From Edaphochlamys debaryana (Eukaryota > Chlorophyta > Chlorophyceae > Chlamydomonadales): a DNA stretch of 64,000 bases. The position numbers and the translations under genes were made by a program. The stretch spans positions 62,001-126,000 of the forward strand of contig JAEHOE010000010.1 in assembly GCA_016858145.1 (NCBI GenBank). Direction: 5' to 3'. The first letter of the stretch is position 1. Each line of letters starts with the position of its first letter. Shown one piece after another: positions 1-11,756 of the stretch. The notes under the pieces are model-generated. The model searched no databases. It was not told the origin of the DNA and saw nothing but the letters and a program-made list of their open reading frames with translations.

Positions 1-203
1 CAGCAGGGGTAACATGGTAGTGCTGCAGATACAAGCACTGTACGACAAGCAAGCGTACGGCGGGACGACGATGCACTAAGAGGCCAAAACGCTGTGCCGC
101 ACCATGTGGTGCGGCATGTGCAATTAAGACGCACGTGACACCGCTGATGCAGGTACGACAACAAGCGCTGCCGTACAGGCATACTGATGTACGGCTCACG
201 CAC

Positions 204-1381
204 CTGCCGGCCGATGCGCTGGGTGCGCCCTCGGGTCCTCCCCAGCAGGAGTCGGTGGAAGGGCGGGCCTTGAGCGAAACCGGCGGCGCGGCCTTGCCGG
301 CGGCGGCGGACGAGCCCCTGCCGGCGGCGGTCTTGACGGCGGCGGCGGCGGCGGTGATGGCGGCGACGTCGGCCTTCGAGGGGTTGGTGATGTCAATGAC
401 CACCTGGGGCGGGTGGGAGCGTGGAGGGAGGAGGAGGGAGGCAGTCGGGGGTGTCAGCGGGGGACACAGGGACGTGGCTAGCAAGAGCTGCGGCATCCCC
501 GCAATCCCAATAAGCGTAAGCAGCTTCTCACGAGCATCCCAGAAACAGGAGTGTACCGTACAGCGCACAAGGCTCCCCGCCAAACCTCCTCCCCCCCCCT
601 GCCACCCACGCACCTTGCTCGCCAGCAGCGGTCCGTGCTGGGCGCACAGCCCCGGCAGCGCCCCCGCGGGCAGAGCGAGAACCACCGCCTCGGCCCACTG
701 CGGGAGGGGATGACGGGGAGGCGAAGGGACGGGAGGGAGGCGGGGTCGGATTGAGCAGCTGTGAGTAGTAACGGCACCGGCGGCGAGAGACAGCGTAGCA
801 GTAGTCGAAAGGTCATGCGCAGGAGAGGGGCACTCTCCTCAGAAGGTCCCGCCGCCGGACGGGCCGGGCACGCGCCCTGCCGCCGACCCACCTCGAGGCC
901 CTCGGCGAGCGGCACCACGGGCGTCTGAGGCAGGCCCTCGAGGAACTCCTGCGGTCGGGCGGGGCCGCGAAAGTTAGGGCGTGAACGGGCGGTAGCATGT
1001 CAGCGGATGTCGGGCGGCGCAGGAAGCGTTCGGCGACCCGGAAGCTTATGGGTCGGGGTGCTATTCTGAGAACAAGCTCGAAAGTACAGAAGCGGGCACA
1101 AAGTTCCCAGAAGGGGCGGCAACCGACAACGCATAAAGGCGCCGACGGCCGCCGAGAATTGCGATGCTTGCGTCTCACCGCCCGGCTGCTCATGACCCCT
1201 CCAGCCGACCCGTATTGCCTTGACCCCGCGATCTCTCAAAGCTCGCGGAGCTCACCTCAGTCGTGGCCTTCCGACTGCACATCCTGACCTCCATGTCGCC
1301 CCCAGCAATTGCGCCAGACCGCGTCGCCAGGGCGCAGAAGCCCTGAGCCATCGGGCCCACGCCGATCACCGCAGCACGCAT
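204..1381 (-). CDS. NADP-binding oxidoreductase, F420-reductase-like (5' part only)
   Basis: The start ATG is at 1381. Exons are 1256-1381, 892-948, 614-697 and 204-403; junctions are in phase and the last donor (AG|GTGCGTGAG) points to further exons beyond the left edge. Exon 1 carries the dinucleotide-binding loop GVGPMAQGFCALA at residues 7-19, followed by a strand ending MCSR, which suits NADP(H). Exon 3 has the second half of a Rossmann fold (VVLALPAGALPGL) and exon 4 begins VVIDITNP, a hallmark of the NADP oxidoreductase, coenzyme-F420-dependent family (also seen in STEAP and pyrroline-5-carboxylate reductase relatives). Exon 4 then runs into an Ala-rich linker. The substrate is unknown; only about 155 residues are visible. 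It is transcribed away from the repeat at 2411. The fold is clear, the precise family less so. Confidence 0.6.
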
Positions 1382-2410
1382 GGTGTGATGCGTCGGACTC
1401 AGGAGTGTTCGTTCTTGTCAGGAGGCTGCGAGTTTCTAACTCGCTCGGGCCCCAGGAGGTCCGTCCAAGGTGCGTTGACTGAACCTTAACGTCAGACGGG
1501 TTTCGCGCCTTGCTCAAGCGCTCTACTCGTATTATAAGAGGTGCATGCGTGGCGCTTTTGTACCTGCGGCCGCGCCCACTCACCGATCGAAGGAGCAGCG
1601 TGCCGGGCACACGCCCCAGGCACACGCTGCGTTCGAGTCCGCCGGCGGAGCCGTTTGGACCGAATTTTTAGCTATATGAAAAGGCCTTTGTTGATACAAC
1701 GCATGTTGCATTGGAGCGAGGTAGCGCTGCGCCTAAATCATGGTTTTGGGGCGCCGCACTGTTCTCGCGAGCGCGCGTGCCTTGAAGCTGCGCTCCGCCA
1801 ATCGACAAAATGTTGTTGCGCAAAGCTCAAACAGCTTGTATGATCACCACGCGCGCTGCCTCGCTTAGTGTGGACGGGTGATGAGTTGCACACAGGCCCG
1901 ATGTCGGGCACGCGGAAGGGTTGACGGCACAGCTGTCACCCCTGGAACTGTACACGTTCAACACGAAGCGTACTTCCCAGTCGCACAGCCAGCACAGGTC
2001 AGGCGGCGTGACCGGCCGTGTGGAGCTGAAGCGGCGCCGGCTCGAGCACAGCGTCGCAGCTGTCGCAGACCGGGGTCAACCAGACTGGAGCTAATACAGG
2101 CGGTGGGCGTCCTCAGCCTGGAACGGCGCGAGCGGGATCATGCGGGAACCCTGGCGAACCGGCGCGCATGTGAACGCCCTTTCAAGGCAGCTTCAAGGCG
2201 GAGTTCCCGGGTTCACCCCGGGTTGCCGCTTGCCGGGCGCTCGCGCTCTGCGGCCCCTCTTCCGCCCCGTCTTCCCCTCCTGTTCCGCCCTTTCTGCCTC
2301 GCTCCTCCTGTTGTGTGCGTTTCAGAGACGAAATGGTACGTGGCGGCGGTACACGGCGGCCCATGCCTGCGGCGTGTGGCTCGGGTTGGGCTCGGGTTGC
2401 TGCCCCCCCA
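1382..2410. other. Upstream region, no confident gene
   Basis: This is the 5' flank of the oxidoreductase on one side and the lead-in to the repeat at 2411 on the other. A plus-strand frame is open from 1878 through the repeat, but its N-terminal part shows no domain or codon bias. A good acceptor (TGCCCCCCAG) at 2401-2410 precedes the repeat, so 2411 could be the start of a terminal exon. Confidence 0.4.
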
Positions 2411-2731
2411 GCTGGCAAGGGGAGAGCTGGAAGCGCGCCTTCAGTGCTTTGCCGGGGTGGGGCCAGCCCCGTCGGATTGGGACACGGTGTCTGAGGACCA
2501 CCCCTTTTTGGCCGTGACCGAGGAGGGAGATGTGCGCTACATGCCCCACGTTGAGGTGATGGATGGTCTTCACTAGATCTCGTTTGGAGCCCGGGTAGGG
2601 GCCCTGCCGTCCAAGTCAGGGGGCGGCGTGCTGGCTTGCAGGGGACAAGCCCGTGAGGTTCGCTGCCAAGCCACGGCGTTCAGCTGCCGTGCACCCCTCT
2701 GGGGTCCCTCATTGTAACCACCGAAGACTGA
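2411..2731 (+). repeat. Dispersed repeat, copy A (mRNA 3'-end-like unit)
   Basis: About 320 bases nearly identical to 48297-48616 in the same orientation; the last ~95 bases recur inverted at 63341-63437. The unit holds the last ~54 codons of an open frame ending HPFLAVTEEGDVRYMPHVEV-MDGLH and a stop at 2574-2576, then about 135 bases of 3' untranslated-like sequence, then TGTAA at 2713-2717, and stops about 14 bases later. That is where a green-algal transcript would be cleaved. The encoded protein is not recognised. Confidence 0.85.
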
Positions 2732-4349
2732 CAGTCCGACGAGGGCCATGAGGGTGTCGGACGCAGCATTCTAGCACACTAGCAGACTTTCAAGCCTCTT
2801 GAGGCGTCGTCCTGCCTGCATGGCTGCTTCGTCCATCTTCGCCTCCGTCCACTGTGCAGCTCCGGTGGAAGGTTCATCCTCAGCCATCAGCGCATCGCGT
2901 AGGTGAAGCAGCCGCGCGCGAGGCTGGCATGTCGACACCATGAGCTGCAGAGGGAACCCTCGAGAGGGTTTAAAGGTATGCTAAAGCCCCCCTGACGAGG
3001 GGCCAGCGCACGGCTGACGCCCAGGTCGGAGGAGGATGCGTGGAGCATTACACACACGAAGCGGGGCAGCAGGGGGCCACCTGCCTGCCATGTGTCAAGC
3101 AAGGGCGCGCTAGAAACTGCCGTTGGGGGAAGAAAGGGGAACGAGGAGAGACGGATCAAAGCTTCCCAGCTCAATCAAGGGATGGCGGGCATGGCGTCCC
3201 CGTCATCATCCTGGCTCTGGTGCACTCTCCGAACCCCCACACCCCACTGCACTTTGTTGGCCTTGCTTTCGCGTAACCTCGTCTCTCTCTCTTTTCCCCA
3301 CACCCCCATGCGCCGAGCAACCAGCAGCTTTCACCCCTCAGCGCTACGCTTCGTTGATGTCCTCTAGCTACCCCTCAGCTGCAGCTCGGAACCCCCCGGC
3401 GCTCACTTGCTCGCCTGCAGCCCCCTTTCGCCCCGTCACACAGCCAGATCGATCGCCACCGCTGACCGCAAGGCAATGCAATGCACAATTGTATAGCAGT
3501 TCAAGTTGACCCTGATCCTGATTGTATAGCGTTCAAGTTGATCCTTGGGTCGACGGCGGTAGCGGACGCTTACACAGCGGCTCCCGCTCGAGACCTCTCC
3601 TCTGCCAGGGCCCCCTACCCGCCGCCGCGGGCCATTGCAAGGGAAGCTCCCTGCAATTCAACCCACATGCCCCTTCAACCACAGGCCCATGCCAGGGATG
3701 CAAGCCAGCCGCCATGGCCCCTACCTGCGCACCCCTTCGCGCGCGGCAACACTCCGCCAGCCATGTCGATTATCAACGCGCCAAATCGCCTAATCACCAT
3801 TTATCTCCGTCCAGGCCGGGCCCCCTTGACCACGCTTGGACCTAGCAACACCAGCCACCCAGCCACCCGGATCCTACTACAGCTGGGCCCAGGTGCTGCC
3901 GTTAGGGCCCCGTCCCCCGGTCCTCGGCCCCTCCTGTGACCGCAACGCATGCCGCCGACCGCGCTAGCTAGCCAGCTCCCGCCCAGCCACGCAAGCAACC
4001 ACCCGTCGGCTCGTCATAGTCACCACGCAAAGCATATTAGCTGCAGAGTCATTCAACGAGTCAATCCGACAGATTCGCCGGGGTCAGTCTGTGTGCACCC
4101 CCGCGGCCTGTGTGCACCCCCGCCGGCCCCGTGCCCGTGCCGCGCGGTTTCAAGTCATGTCCTTTCCCGTCCGAGCACCCTACCACCCGAAACCTACCCC
4201 ACACCAGATGCAGCCCTCGCGGCCGCCGCCGCCCCTCCCCCCTCGCCGCTTCGCTTACGGTAGCGAGCTGACCGCCCACTGCCCCGCAGCTGCATGTTCG
4301 CGAGGCACGACGGGCGACTGTATGGCAAACGATCCAAGCCGTACGGCGA
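2732..4349. other. 3' flank of PurK-PurE gene, no gene seen
   Basis: No frame with splice support is visible on either strand. The stretch is C-rich and contains a short imperfect direct repeat (TTGTATAGC...GTTCAAGTTGA) at about 3488-3545. It probably contains the 3' untranslated region of the gene that ends at 4350. Confidence 0.5.
3570..3574 (-). terminator. Candidate polyadenylation signal TGTAA for PurK-PurE
   Basis: TTACA on the plus strand, TGTAA on the transcript, about 775 bases past the stop codon. This is the nearest such motif noticed; the distance is long but seen in green algae. Weak assignment. Confidence 0.25.
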
Positions 4350-7300
4350 TTATGCCTTGTACGCGGCCCAGCCCACAGTCTCCAGCTTCTGCGCCTTGGA
4401 CATGACGGTGTCCGTCATACCGGCCTGAAAGGGAGGGAGGGGGGAGGGAAGAAGAGATAAGGAGGGATCAGTTGACGGAGGAATAGGGCCGCGCGGTTGT
4501 GTGCGCAGTTACATGCGGGGAAGTGGGTGAACGGGAGGGGGCGGGAAAGGGAGGGGGGCCGGTGTCACTGGCAGAGTCGCATGCCACGACTACACGTGCA
4601 TGCCCCTGTACAGCTGACGCACATCCTCTCCCGTACTGACTGCCGCACGCTGTCGTACAGCACGTGCACGCACCTGGTAGGCCATCATCTTGTCGAGCAT
4701 GACGCGGTCCTGCGCCGCGATGATGCGTACGGCAAGCAGGCCCGCGTTGGCGGCGTTGCCGATGGCCACCGTAGCCACGGGCACGCCCTTGGGCATCTGG
4801 CGGTTGGGGCGGTTGGGGGTTGGTGGTTGAGGGTAGTTAGGTGACGGTTGGGGTAGGAAAGAGCTGAGCGGCCGTGGGGAGCAGGAAGCTGGCCAGGAAC
4901 CACGCCAGGCCCGGCCAGGCCCCGTACCTGCACGATGGACAGCAGGGCGTCCAGGCCGTCCAGGTGGGCCCCGCTGGGCCTGGGGCGGGCAGGGAAGGGG
5001 GGGCCAGGGGAGTGAGTGCGAGTCCCCGAAGCAGCACCCCTCATGTTCGTGCCAGGCTTCCAACCCCTGCCGCCTCCCAGGCGCTGTGACCGCCGCGTTC
5101 CCCTCCCCAAACCCCACCCGCCACCACAACCTCCCCCTCCCCACCCCCCAAACCCTCCACCCACTTGACCGGCACGCCGATCACGGGCAGGGGCGTCATG
5201 GCGGCCACCATGCCGGGCAGGTGCGCGGCGCCGCCGGCGCCCGCGATGATGGCGCGGAGGCCTCGGGCGTGGGCGGTGCGGGCGTACTCGAACATACGCT
5301 CGGGCGTGCGGTGGGCGCTGACCACGGTCAGCTCCAGGGGCACACCGAACTCCTCCAGAACCTGGGCGGCGGCCTGGGGGGGGGAGGACGGGAGGGGAGA
5401 GGGGGCAAGGGGAGAGGACAGGATGAGGAGGTAGGGGATGGGCGGCGGGCCTGGAAACCGGCAGGGCCGCCCGGACAATGACCGCCGACAACAACCTGTC
5501 CCTCTTTGTCATATAGGATCTCCGCCCCGGTGCCGTACGTACCTTCATGGTGGCCAGATCCGAGTCGGATCCCATGATGATGCCCACCAGGGGGGCCTTG
5601 CCGCCGCCGCCCCCAGCCAGGGGGGAGCCGGGCACCGCTGCCAGGGCCTGGTAGGCGTCAGAGGTCCTGACAGGGGGGGGAGGGGGGGGAGAGGGGGCTT
5701 GAGAGACAGTTTGGAAAGGACAGAAGCAAAACATCCCCCTCTCTGCCACGCTCCCCTCTTCCCTGCCCACATGCCTTCTGCTCCTGCCCCCCCTCCCTCC
5801 CGCCTGCTCCCTCCCTCTCCCCCCCCTCTCCCCCCCCTCACTTCTTGAGCGACGCGAGGCCCGTGGGGTCCAACTGCCCCAGCTTGGCCCTCGCCTCCTC
5901 GCGGCTCTCGGCGATGATGTTGATGTGCCCCACCTTGCGGCCCAGCTGCAGGGGGGTGGAAGGGGGGTGGAAGGAAGGGCAGGGCTTACAGTACCCGCCT
6001 TCCCAGGGACCCCGGGAGTGGTGAGCGGAGGGGAGCACGTTGCCGTCGATAGCGGCCGCTTGATCCCCGACCGTGTCCCCCCGGCCCTCGCCCTGCCTTT
6101 TCGCCGCACCCCCCTCACCTTCATGCCGTCCTTGCCGTACCAGTGCACCTTGCAACCGGGAGTGGCGTAGGCCTTGCCCATGATCTGGGGGGGGGGGAGG
6201 AGGGGGTTTGGGGTTGGGGGCGGAGTCGGGGGAGGGGGTTAGAGGACCGCCTTCCCATGACCCCCGTTTAGCCCCCCCCAAAAAAACACGCCCAGGGCCG
6301 CCAAACCCCAGGCGCAGGCGCACCCCAACTACCCTTCCTACCCCGCCTCGCCTGCCCCTCCCCTCCCCCTCTCACCTCTCTCCCCCTCTCCCCTCTCTCC
6401 CCCTCTTACCCCCCTCCCCTCCCCCCCATCCCCCCCCCACCTGGTGCGCCATGCGCACTCCCTCGTCCCCGTCCGCCTCCCCCAGCAGGTTGAGCATGAT
6501 GGCGCTGCCCGCAGTCAGCCGCGTCTCCCCCAGCGGCCAGCCCAGCACGGCCCGCACGTGGTTCTCGAACTGGCTGGTCACGCAGCCGTCCATGGTGTAG
6601 TGGCCGCTGGGGGGGGGGAGAGGGGGAGGGGGGGGGAATGGGTGGGTGCTTGGGCTTGGTGCGATGCCGAGTTGCCGAAATGCCCGCAGACCCCCGCCAG
6701 GCCCAGGCCTTCGCCTACTCCTCACCCTACCCCTTTGCCATCCACTTCCCCTTCCTCCCTCTCTCTCAGCCCCCATTCCCCCACCTGTTGTGCGGGCGGG
6801 GCGCCACCTCGTTGAGCAGGATCTCACCGTCCGGGAGCAGGAACATCTCCACACTGTGTGGGGGTTGGGGGGTGGAGGGGGTTGGGGGGGGGAAGAAGGG
6901 AGGGGGAGGTCAGGACCAGCTGAAGCCCCGTCAACTCACGGAATAACCCGCTGCCCCCCTCCTCCCTCCCTCCAGACCTCCGCCATCCCCTCCTCCCCGC
7001 TCCCCCCTCCCCGCTCCCCCCGGCCCCACCCGAAGATGCCGGCGCCCTCCAGGCAGGCAATGGCCTTCTCCGCAATGGCGCGGGCCTTGGCCTGAGGGGG
7101 GATGGGGTGGAGAGGGAAGAGGTTAGAGGAGGTCTTCTCCCTCCCACGTGTGCCCCGACCGTCCTTACTGTCTGGACCCTTCCCCCCCCCCCCCGCCTGT
7201 CGCCGTCCCCACCCCACACACCGTCCCCCACCGCCCGCACCTGAAGCGAAGGCGCCACCTCGGCCGGGGCCTCGGTGACGTGGCAGATGTTGTCCTTGTG

Positions 7301-10300
7301 GATGGTCTCAACCACCGGGTACGACACAACCGAGTTGCCGCGGCTGTACGGCAGACAGATGGGCGGCGGTTGGGCGTCAGCAACGTTTCGGTTCCTGCGC
7401 GGCCTGCCACGCCCTTCCCTTCACCCCCCCCCTTCACGCATCACCCCGGCCGCTCCTTGCACACCTTCCCAGCACCGTCAACCGCCAACCGCTTCCAACC
7501 GCCCACCTGCGAACCACCATAACCGCCAGCTCCTTGACGAAGGGCGCGAACTTCTCGGCGTACAGCCCCGCCTCGTAGCCGCCCAGCGCCGCGGCGGCGG
7601 CGTCAATGTCGGACTCGCTGCGTACGACGTAGTTGCCCTTGCCGTCGTACGCGAGCCTGCCGTACAGGGCGGTTGGGTCGGATCGGTTGGGTTGGATAGT
7701 TAGGACCGCTTTGCGGCTCCCCTCCGTTTGCCCCCACCGCATCTTCGCCATCCCCCAACGCAGCCCCCTCCCGACCCCGCCCCGTGCCCCTTGCTCCTTA
7801 ACCGGCTGACACCCCCTCCCCCCAACCACCACCCCAACCACCTCCAACCACCCCCTAACCGCCACCCAACCGCCACCCACCGCTTGGCCTTGAGCATGAA
7901 GGGGTAGCCAAAGGCCTTGCCGGTGGACTCCATGCAGCCGCGGCAGGCGATATTTCGGAACTCGGGCAGCGGCACTCCGTGGGCGGCGAAGTGCTGCTTC
8001 TGGGCGTACTTGTCCTGGATGACGCGGATGGTGCCGGGGGAGGGCTCGATGTCCACCTGTCGAGGGAGGGGGGGAGGGGGGGGAGGCGGGGGAGGCGGGG
8101 GAGGCGGGGGGGGCGGGGGAGAGGGTCACTCGGAGCCGGACCTTTCGCTCTGGACATCGCTGGCTGCCGCACCCCTCTCCCCGCTCTTTCCCTTCCCTCT
8201 GCTCCCCCCCTCTCCCCACCTTGACGTCCTTGGCCGCCAGCGCCAGTGCGTCGGTGTTGATGTGCTCAATCTCCATGGTCAGCACATCCACACCCTGGCC
8301 TGGGGGGGGGGGGGGGTGAAGGCGTAAGGGTAAGTGGGGTGAAGGAGGAAAACGCAAGGTAGGCGGGTGGGGGGGGGGGAGTGAGCGCAGACCCCTTCCG
8401 CGTGCCTGCCCCATGACTCTGGGCCCACACGGTCCGCTCGGCCTGAACCCGCCCCCCGGCCCCTCCACGATCACCGTCCTCCCCCCTTCCCCTCATCTCC
8501 TCCCTCCTCCCTTCCTCCTTCCCGCCCCCTCTTCCTCCTTCCCCCCCTCCTCCCCCCTGCCTCTCAGGGAACACTCTTGACAAAGGCCCTTCACGTCTCC
8601 TCCCTTCCTTCACGCCCTAAGCCCCCTAGCCCTCCTCCCCCCTCCCCCTTCCCCCCCCTCCCCCTGTCAGGACCCACTCTTGACGAAGTCCCTCCCTACC
8701 CTCCCCCCCAAGGCCCTGCTCACTCTTTACGAAGTCCTCGATGGCCGCGGCGTCCCGGAAGTGCCCCTGCACGTGCTGCGCCGCCACGGAGGCGGGGGCG
8801 TCGGGGGTGGGGTCCAGGCACTTGACGCGGACGCCCAGGTTGGCCTGGGGGGGGCGGGGGGCAGGTAGGGAGGGGCAGGTGCGGTTGGAGGGAGGGGGCC
8901 GGGCGCTCGGGGGCTGCAAAGGGCGTGCGTGTGGGGCCGTGCTGGGGGGGGCTACAGCAGTGCAACTTGACCCCGCACCTGCCCCTCTGCCTCACATGGC
9001 CCCCCCCTGAACCCCCGCAAACCCCCAGAACAGCCGTGCCCCATACCCCGCCCGCCCCCACCCCTTCACCCTCCATCGCTGCGAGGTCCCGCGCCCCCTC
9101 CCCCTACGTCCCGACCCCTCCTGTCCCACCCCGACACCAGCCCGTGCCCCGGGCGTACCCCCGGCCCCAGCCCTACGGCCCTGGGGCTCCCCCCGGAGCC
9201 CTTCGCCCCAGCCGCGCCACCGCCGCTCCCACCTGCCGGCCCACGTGCCCTCCCTACAGGCCACCCCCCGCCCCCCTTCGCCGCTCCACCCCCCGGCCCC
9301 CGCAGCTGCCCCGGCCTCTGCTGCTCCCGGCGCCTGCCGCGGCCCCCCCAGCCCGGCCCGCCCAGACCGCCCGCCGGACCCCGCTCCCGCACGCCACCAG
9401 CGCCCCCCCCCCGGGCCCCACGGGACACCTCACACTGACACAACCATGCGTCCAGCCCGTCCCTAAGCCTGCCCCCAGCCCGCCTCCCGCCTCCCGCCGC
9501 GTCGTGGCAGGAGGCCTCGACCCTGGAGGCCCAGACGAGGCCCCATGGGGCCCAAGCAGCAGCCGGTACCGCCCCCCGTTACCCCACGCCCCAGGCCTTC
9601 GCCCAGCATCCCCCCCGCACCCCACTCGGGCGTGCCAATGACCCAGCATCGCCGGCTGCTGCCAACCGCCGCCCGAGGTGAAGAGTCTGTCTCTGCGGTG
9701 CGCCCCCCACCCTTGCCGCCGGGTTGCCCCGTCGTCACCCCCCGGACGGGTCAGCCCCCACCACGGCGACCAGTCCTCGCCCGCGGCTCCTACGCGTTCT
9801 CCTCGACCCGTAGGGGGGCCCCCACTGGCCACGGGCCGCCCCCCACGCCCTCCCACCGCTGCCAGGGCGAACATTGCCCCCACTCCCCACCCAGTCAAGC
9901 CCATGTCGGCCCTGCATACCGCGCCCCTTGGGCCTGAAAGATCCCCCTCCCTCATTGCTCCCTGCACGCTCCCCCTTCTCATCCCCCTGTCGACACCGAC
10001 GCCAGAGCCACCATGCTGGCATGCCCCTCCCCACACACAGCCATGAGTATTGCACTACGCCACCCCCGCCAGCCCCCTCTGACAGACCCCCCACCCCCTT
10101 CTCCTCACCGCGGCCAGGGCCATCATGCGGCCCAGGCCCTCGCCACACACAACCCTGTGTATGCAACCATCCCCCCCCAACAGCCCCCTCTGACAGAAGA
10201 CCCCCCTCCCTGTTCTCACCGCTGCCAGGGCCATCATGCGGCCCAGCTGGCCACCGCCCAGCACTCCCACCACAGCGGTACGGGGCAGGCCGGTGGAGCT

Positions 10301-10772
10301 TGGGGGGGAGGTACGCGGGACAGGAGGGCCCAGGGGGAAGGCAAGGGCGGGAGGGAGGAGGTCAGAGAGGGAGGGAGGGGCGAGGCCGTCGGGTGCGGGT
10401 GCTTCCCAGCCCAGGGAGGTCCAAGAGGCAGCAGCTGGGCAGAAAGGGTCGGTGCAGTGGGCGCCGTGAGGCGCACGGGCGGGGCTTGGGGGGCCGGGCG
10501 GCGGCGGGTGGGGTGCGTTAGGGCTATGTAAGGTGGTCGGTGGGCTGCCCTGGATCGCTAGTCCTGAGCCCTCACCTCACGGACGCGACGTTGCTGTCCA
10601 TGGTAGTACCGTTAGAGCCCGAAGCGAGCACCACGAGGCGCCGGGCGTGTTGCGCGGCGTGATGGCGCGACTGGCGCGCCGACGCGCGACGCACACAGGG
10701 CTGGGGCAGGGCCAGGCCGGCCACCTCAGCGTTTCGGCGTTGAAGCCTGGTGTTGGTGCCGTTCAGAAGCAT
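4350..10772 (-). CDS. ADE2: Phosphoribosylaminoimidazole carboxylase, PurK-PurE fusion, plastid-type leader
   Basis: Seventeen exons: 10576-10772, 10220-10298, 8724-8844, 8220-8299, 7881-8056, 7507-7656, 7241-7343, 7030-7091, 6785-6853, 6441-6606, 6119-6184, 5842-5945, 5543-5666, 5165-5373, 4928-4979, 4674-4796, 4350-4424. They sum to 1956 bases (651 residues) with every junction in phase. Residues 1 to about 66 are Arg/Ala/Gln-rich and look like a transit peptide. The PurK ATP-grasp part follows, with the nucleotide loop [12 protein letters not shown], then [44 protein letters not shown] and [17 protein letters not shown]. The PurE part begins near GIIMGSDSD and has VSAHRTPER and [15 protein letters not shown]. 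The enzyme converts AIR to CAIR in purine synthesis, as in plants and fungi. The start at 10772 is the only ATG in frame. Introns 2 and 3 hold duplicated exon ends (see findings). Confidence 0.95.
8571..8694 (-). repeat. Decayed copies of exon 3 end plus splice donor
   Basis: The end of PurK-PurE exon 3 (transcript GACTTCGTAAAGAGTG, at 8721-8736) is copied at 8674-8691 as GACTTCGTCAAGAGTG and at 8571-8594 as GCCTTTGTCAAGAGTG. Both lie in intron 3 and are surrounded by C-rich tract. Confidence 0.65.
9850..10219 (-). repeat. Tandem decayed copies of exon 2 end plus splice donor
   Basis: Within intron 2 of the PurK-PurE gene, the exon end coding GRMMALAA with its GTGAG donor recurs at 10104-10140 (about 111 bases from the true one). 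More diverged forms lie near 10000 and near 9860. The intervening sequence (TCTGTCAGAGGGGGCTG) is repeated too, so it is a tandem array of about 110-130 base units starting at the exon. Confidence 0.75.
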
Positions 10773-11756
10773 GGTCGGAGCACGCGCTGCTGGACAGCGA
10801 CGAGCTGTGTGTCGGCGACCGGCGGTTCGTTTCCTGGGTTCGTCTGTCGTCGCCGGTGTTAGCTGGCCAAACAAACGTCAAAGTCGCTACACGCCACGGA
10901 TTGAGAAAATTTGGGCCTCGGGGCTACCACCGGATGCACGCCCGCGTGCACGACGGCGTGATGCACGGCGGCAAGCATGACTTCCCGGGCCGCGTTCGCG
11001 CACACAGCTACACGCATTGTAGACTCGTGTATCACAGGGAGCTGCAGAACCAACCAAGGGAACGCTGGGGCGAAAAGTTGTGCATGCGCATGTTGTTTGC
11101 GCCGAGCGTGACTTCGGGGTCGCAGAGTGGCAATGCGCTGCGCTCACAGCATGTATACACATCCTTCCGCGGCGTTGGTTTGTCTCTAGGCCTCCCTCGC
11201 GGTCTTGAGGATGTGTTCATTCCCGAGGCAGTCATTACCTCGAAAGACAGGGCAGGCGGAAGTAGACTGCACACGAGGGGGGATGTCTTGAACTGGACGG
11301 GACCTCGAGGGACACGCGGGCACGCCCATACCCGCACGGCCCCCAACGCCTTCGTGTCTCGCGCTCCTGGCGGAGCTCTCTTCTGAAGTGCAAGAACTGG
11401 TTCGGAGTGCCACCAGTCCCTGATATGGGTCTCAAAGCTTCAACTTGCGTCGAGTCCTCACAAGGCACCTCAGTGCTGGCATGCGGGCCGCGCGCCCCAG
11501 GCCCAGGCGCGGCACGCGCCTCTCCCGGGGCGGCCGCCTGAACCCAAGGCATCCCCCCCTCCTCGCATAGGAATGCTAGGCGCAAAGTCCGGGTAACACA
11601 GCAGTTTACGCAAACCCGCCCTCGAAAGGGAAAGGCCCCTCGAAAGGACCCTCATCCGCCACGCAAGCGGCCCTGCCCAAACTCGAGCGAATTGTGTCCT
11701 CGACACTCACACAGTCCCGTTTCTGCATAGGTGAATCGATATAGCTGGAGGTTGGG
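10773..11756. promoter_or_regulatory. Bidirectional promoter region
   Basis: About 1 kb between the divergent starts of the PurK-PurE gene (10772, minus) and the fibrillin gene (11757 or 11874, plus). No coding signal was found. No TATA box or named element could be assigned. Confidence 0.5.

Noticed and set aside
1878..2410. N-terminal part of the frame running into repeat copy A
   Set aside because: No counterpart precedes copy B, codon use is poor, and the similarity begins exactly after an acceptor-like CAG.
4685..6181. A 498-codon minus frame through the PurE region
   Set aside because: It reads through several introns in the wrong phase; the PurK-PurE exons explain the conserved sequence.
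8925..9641. A long Pro/Arg-rich plus frame
   Set aside because: It lies in C-rich intron 2 of the PurK-PurE gene and has only low-complexity content.
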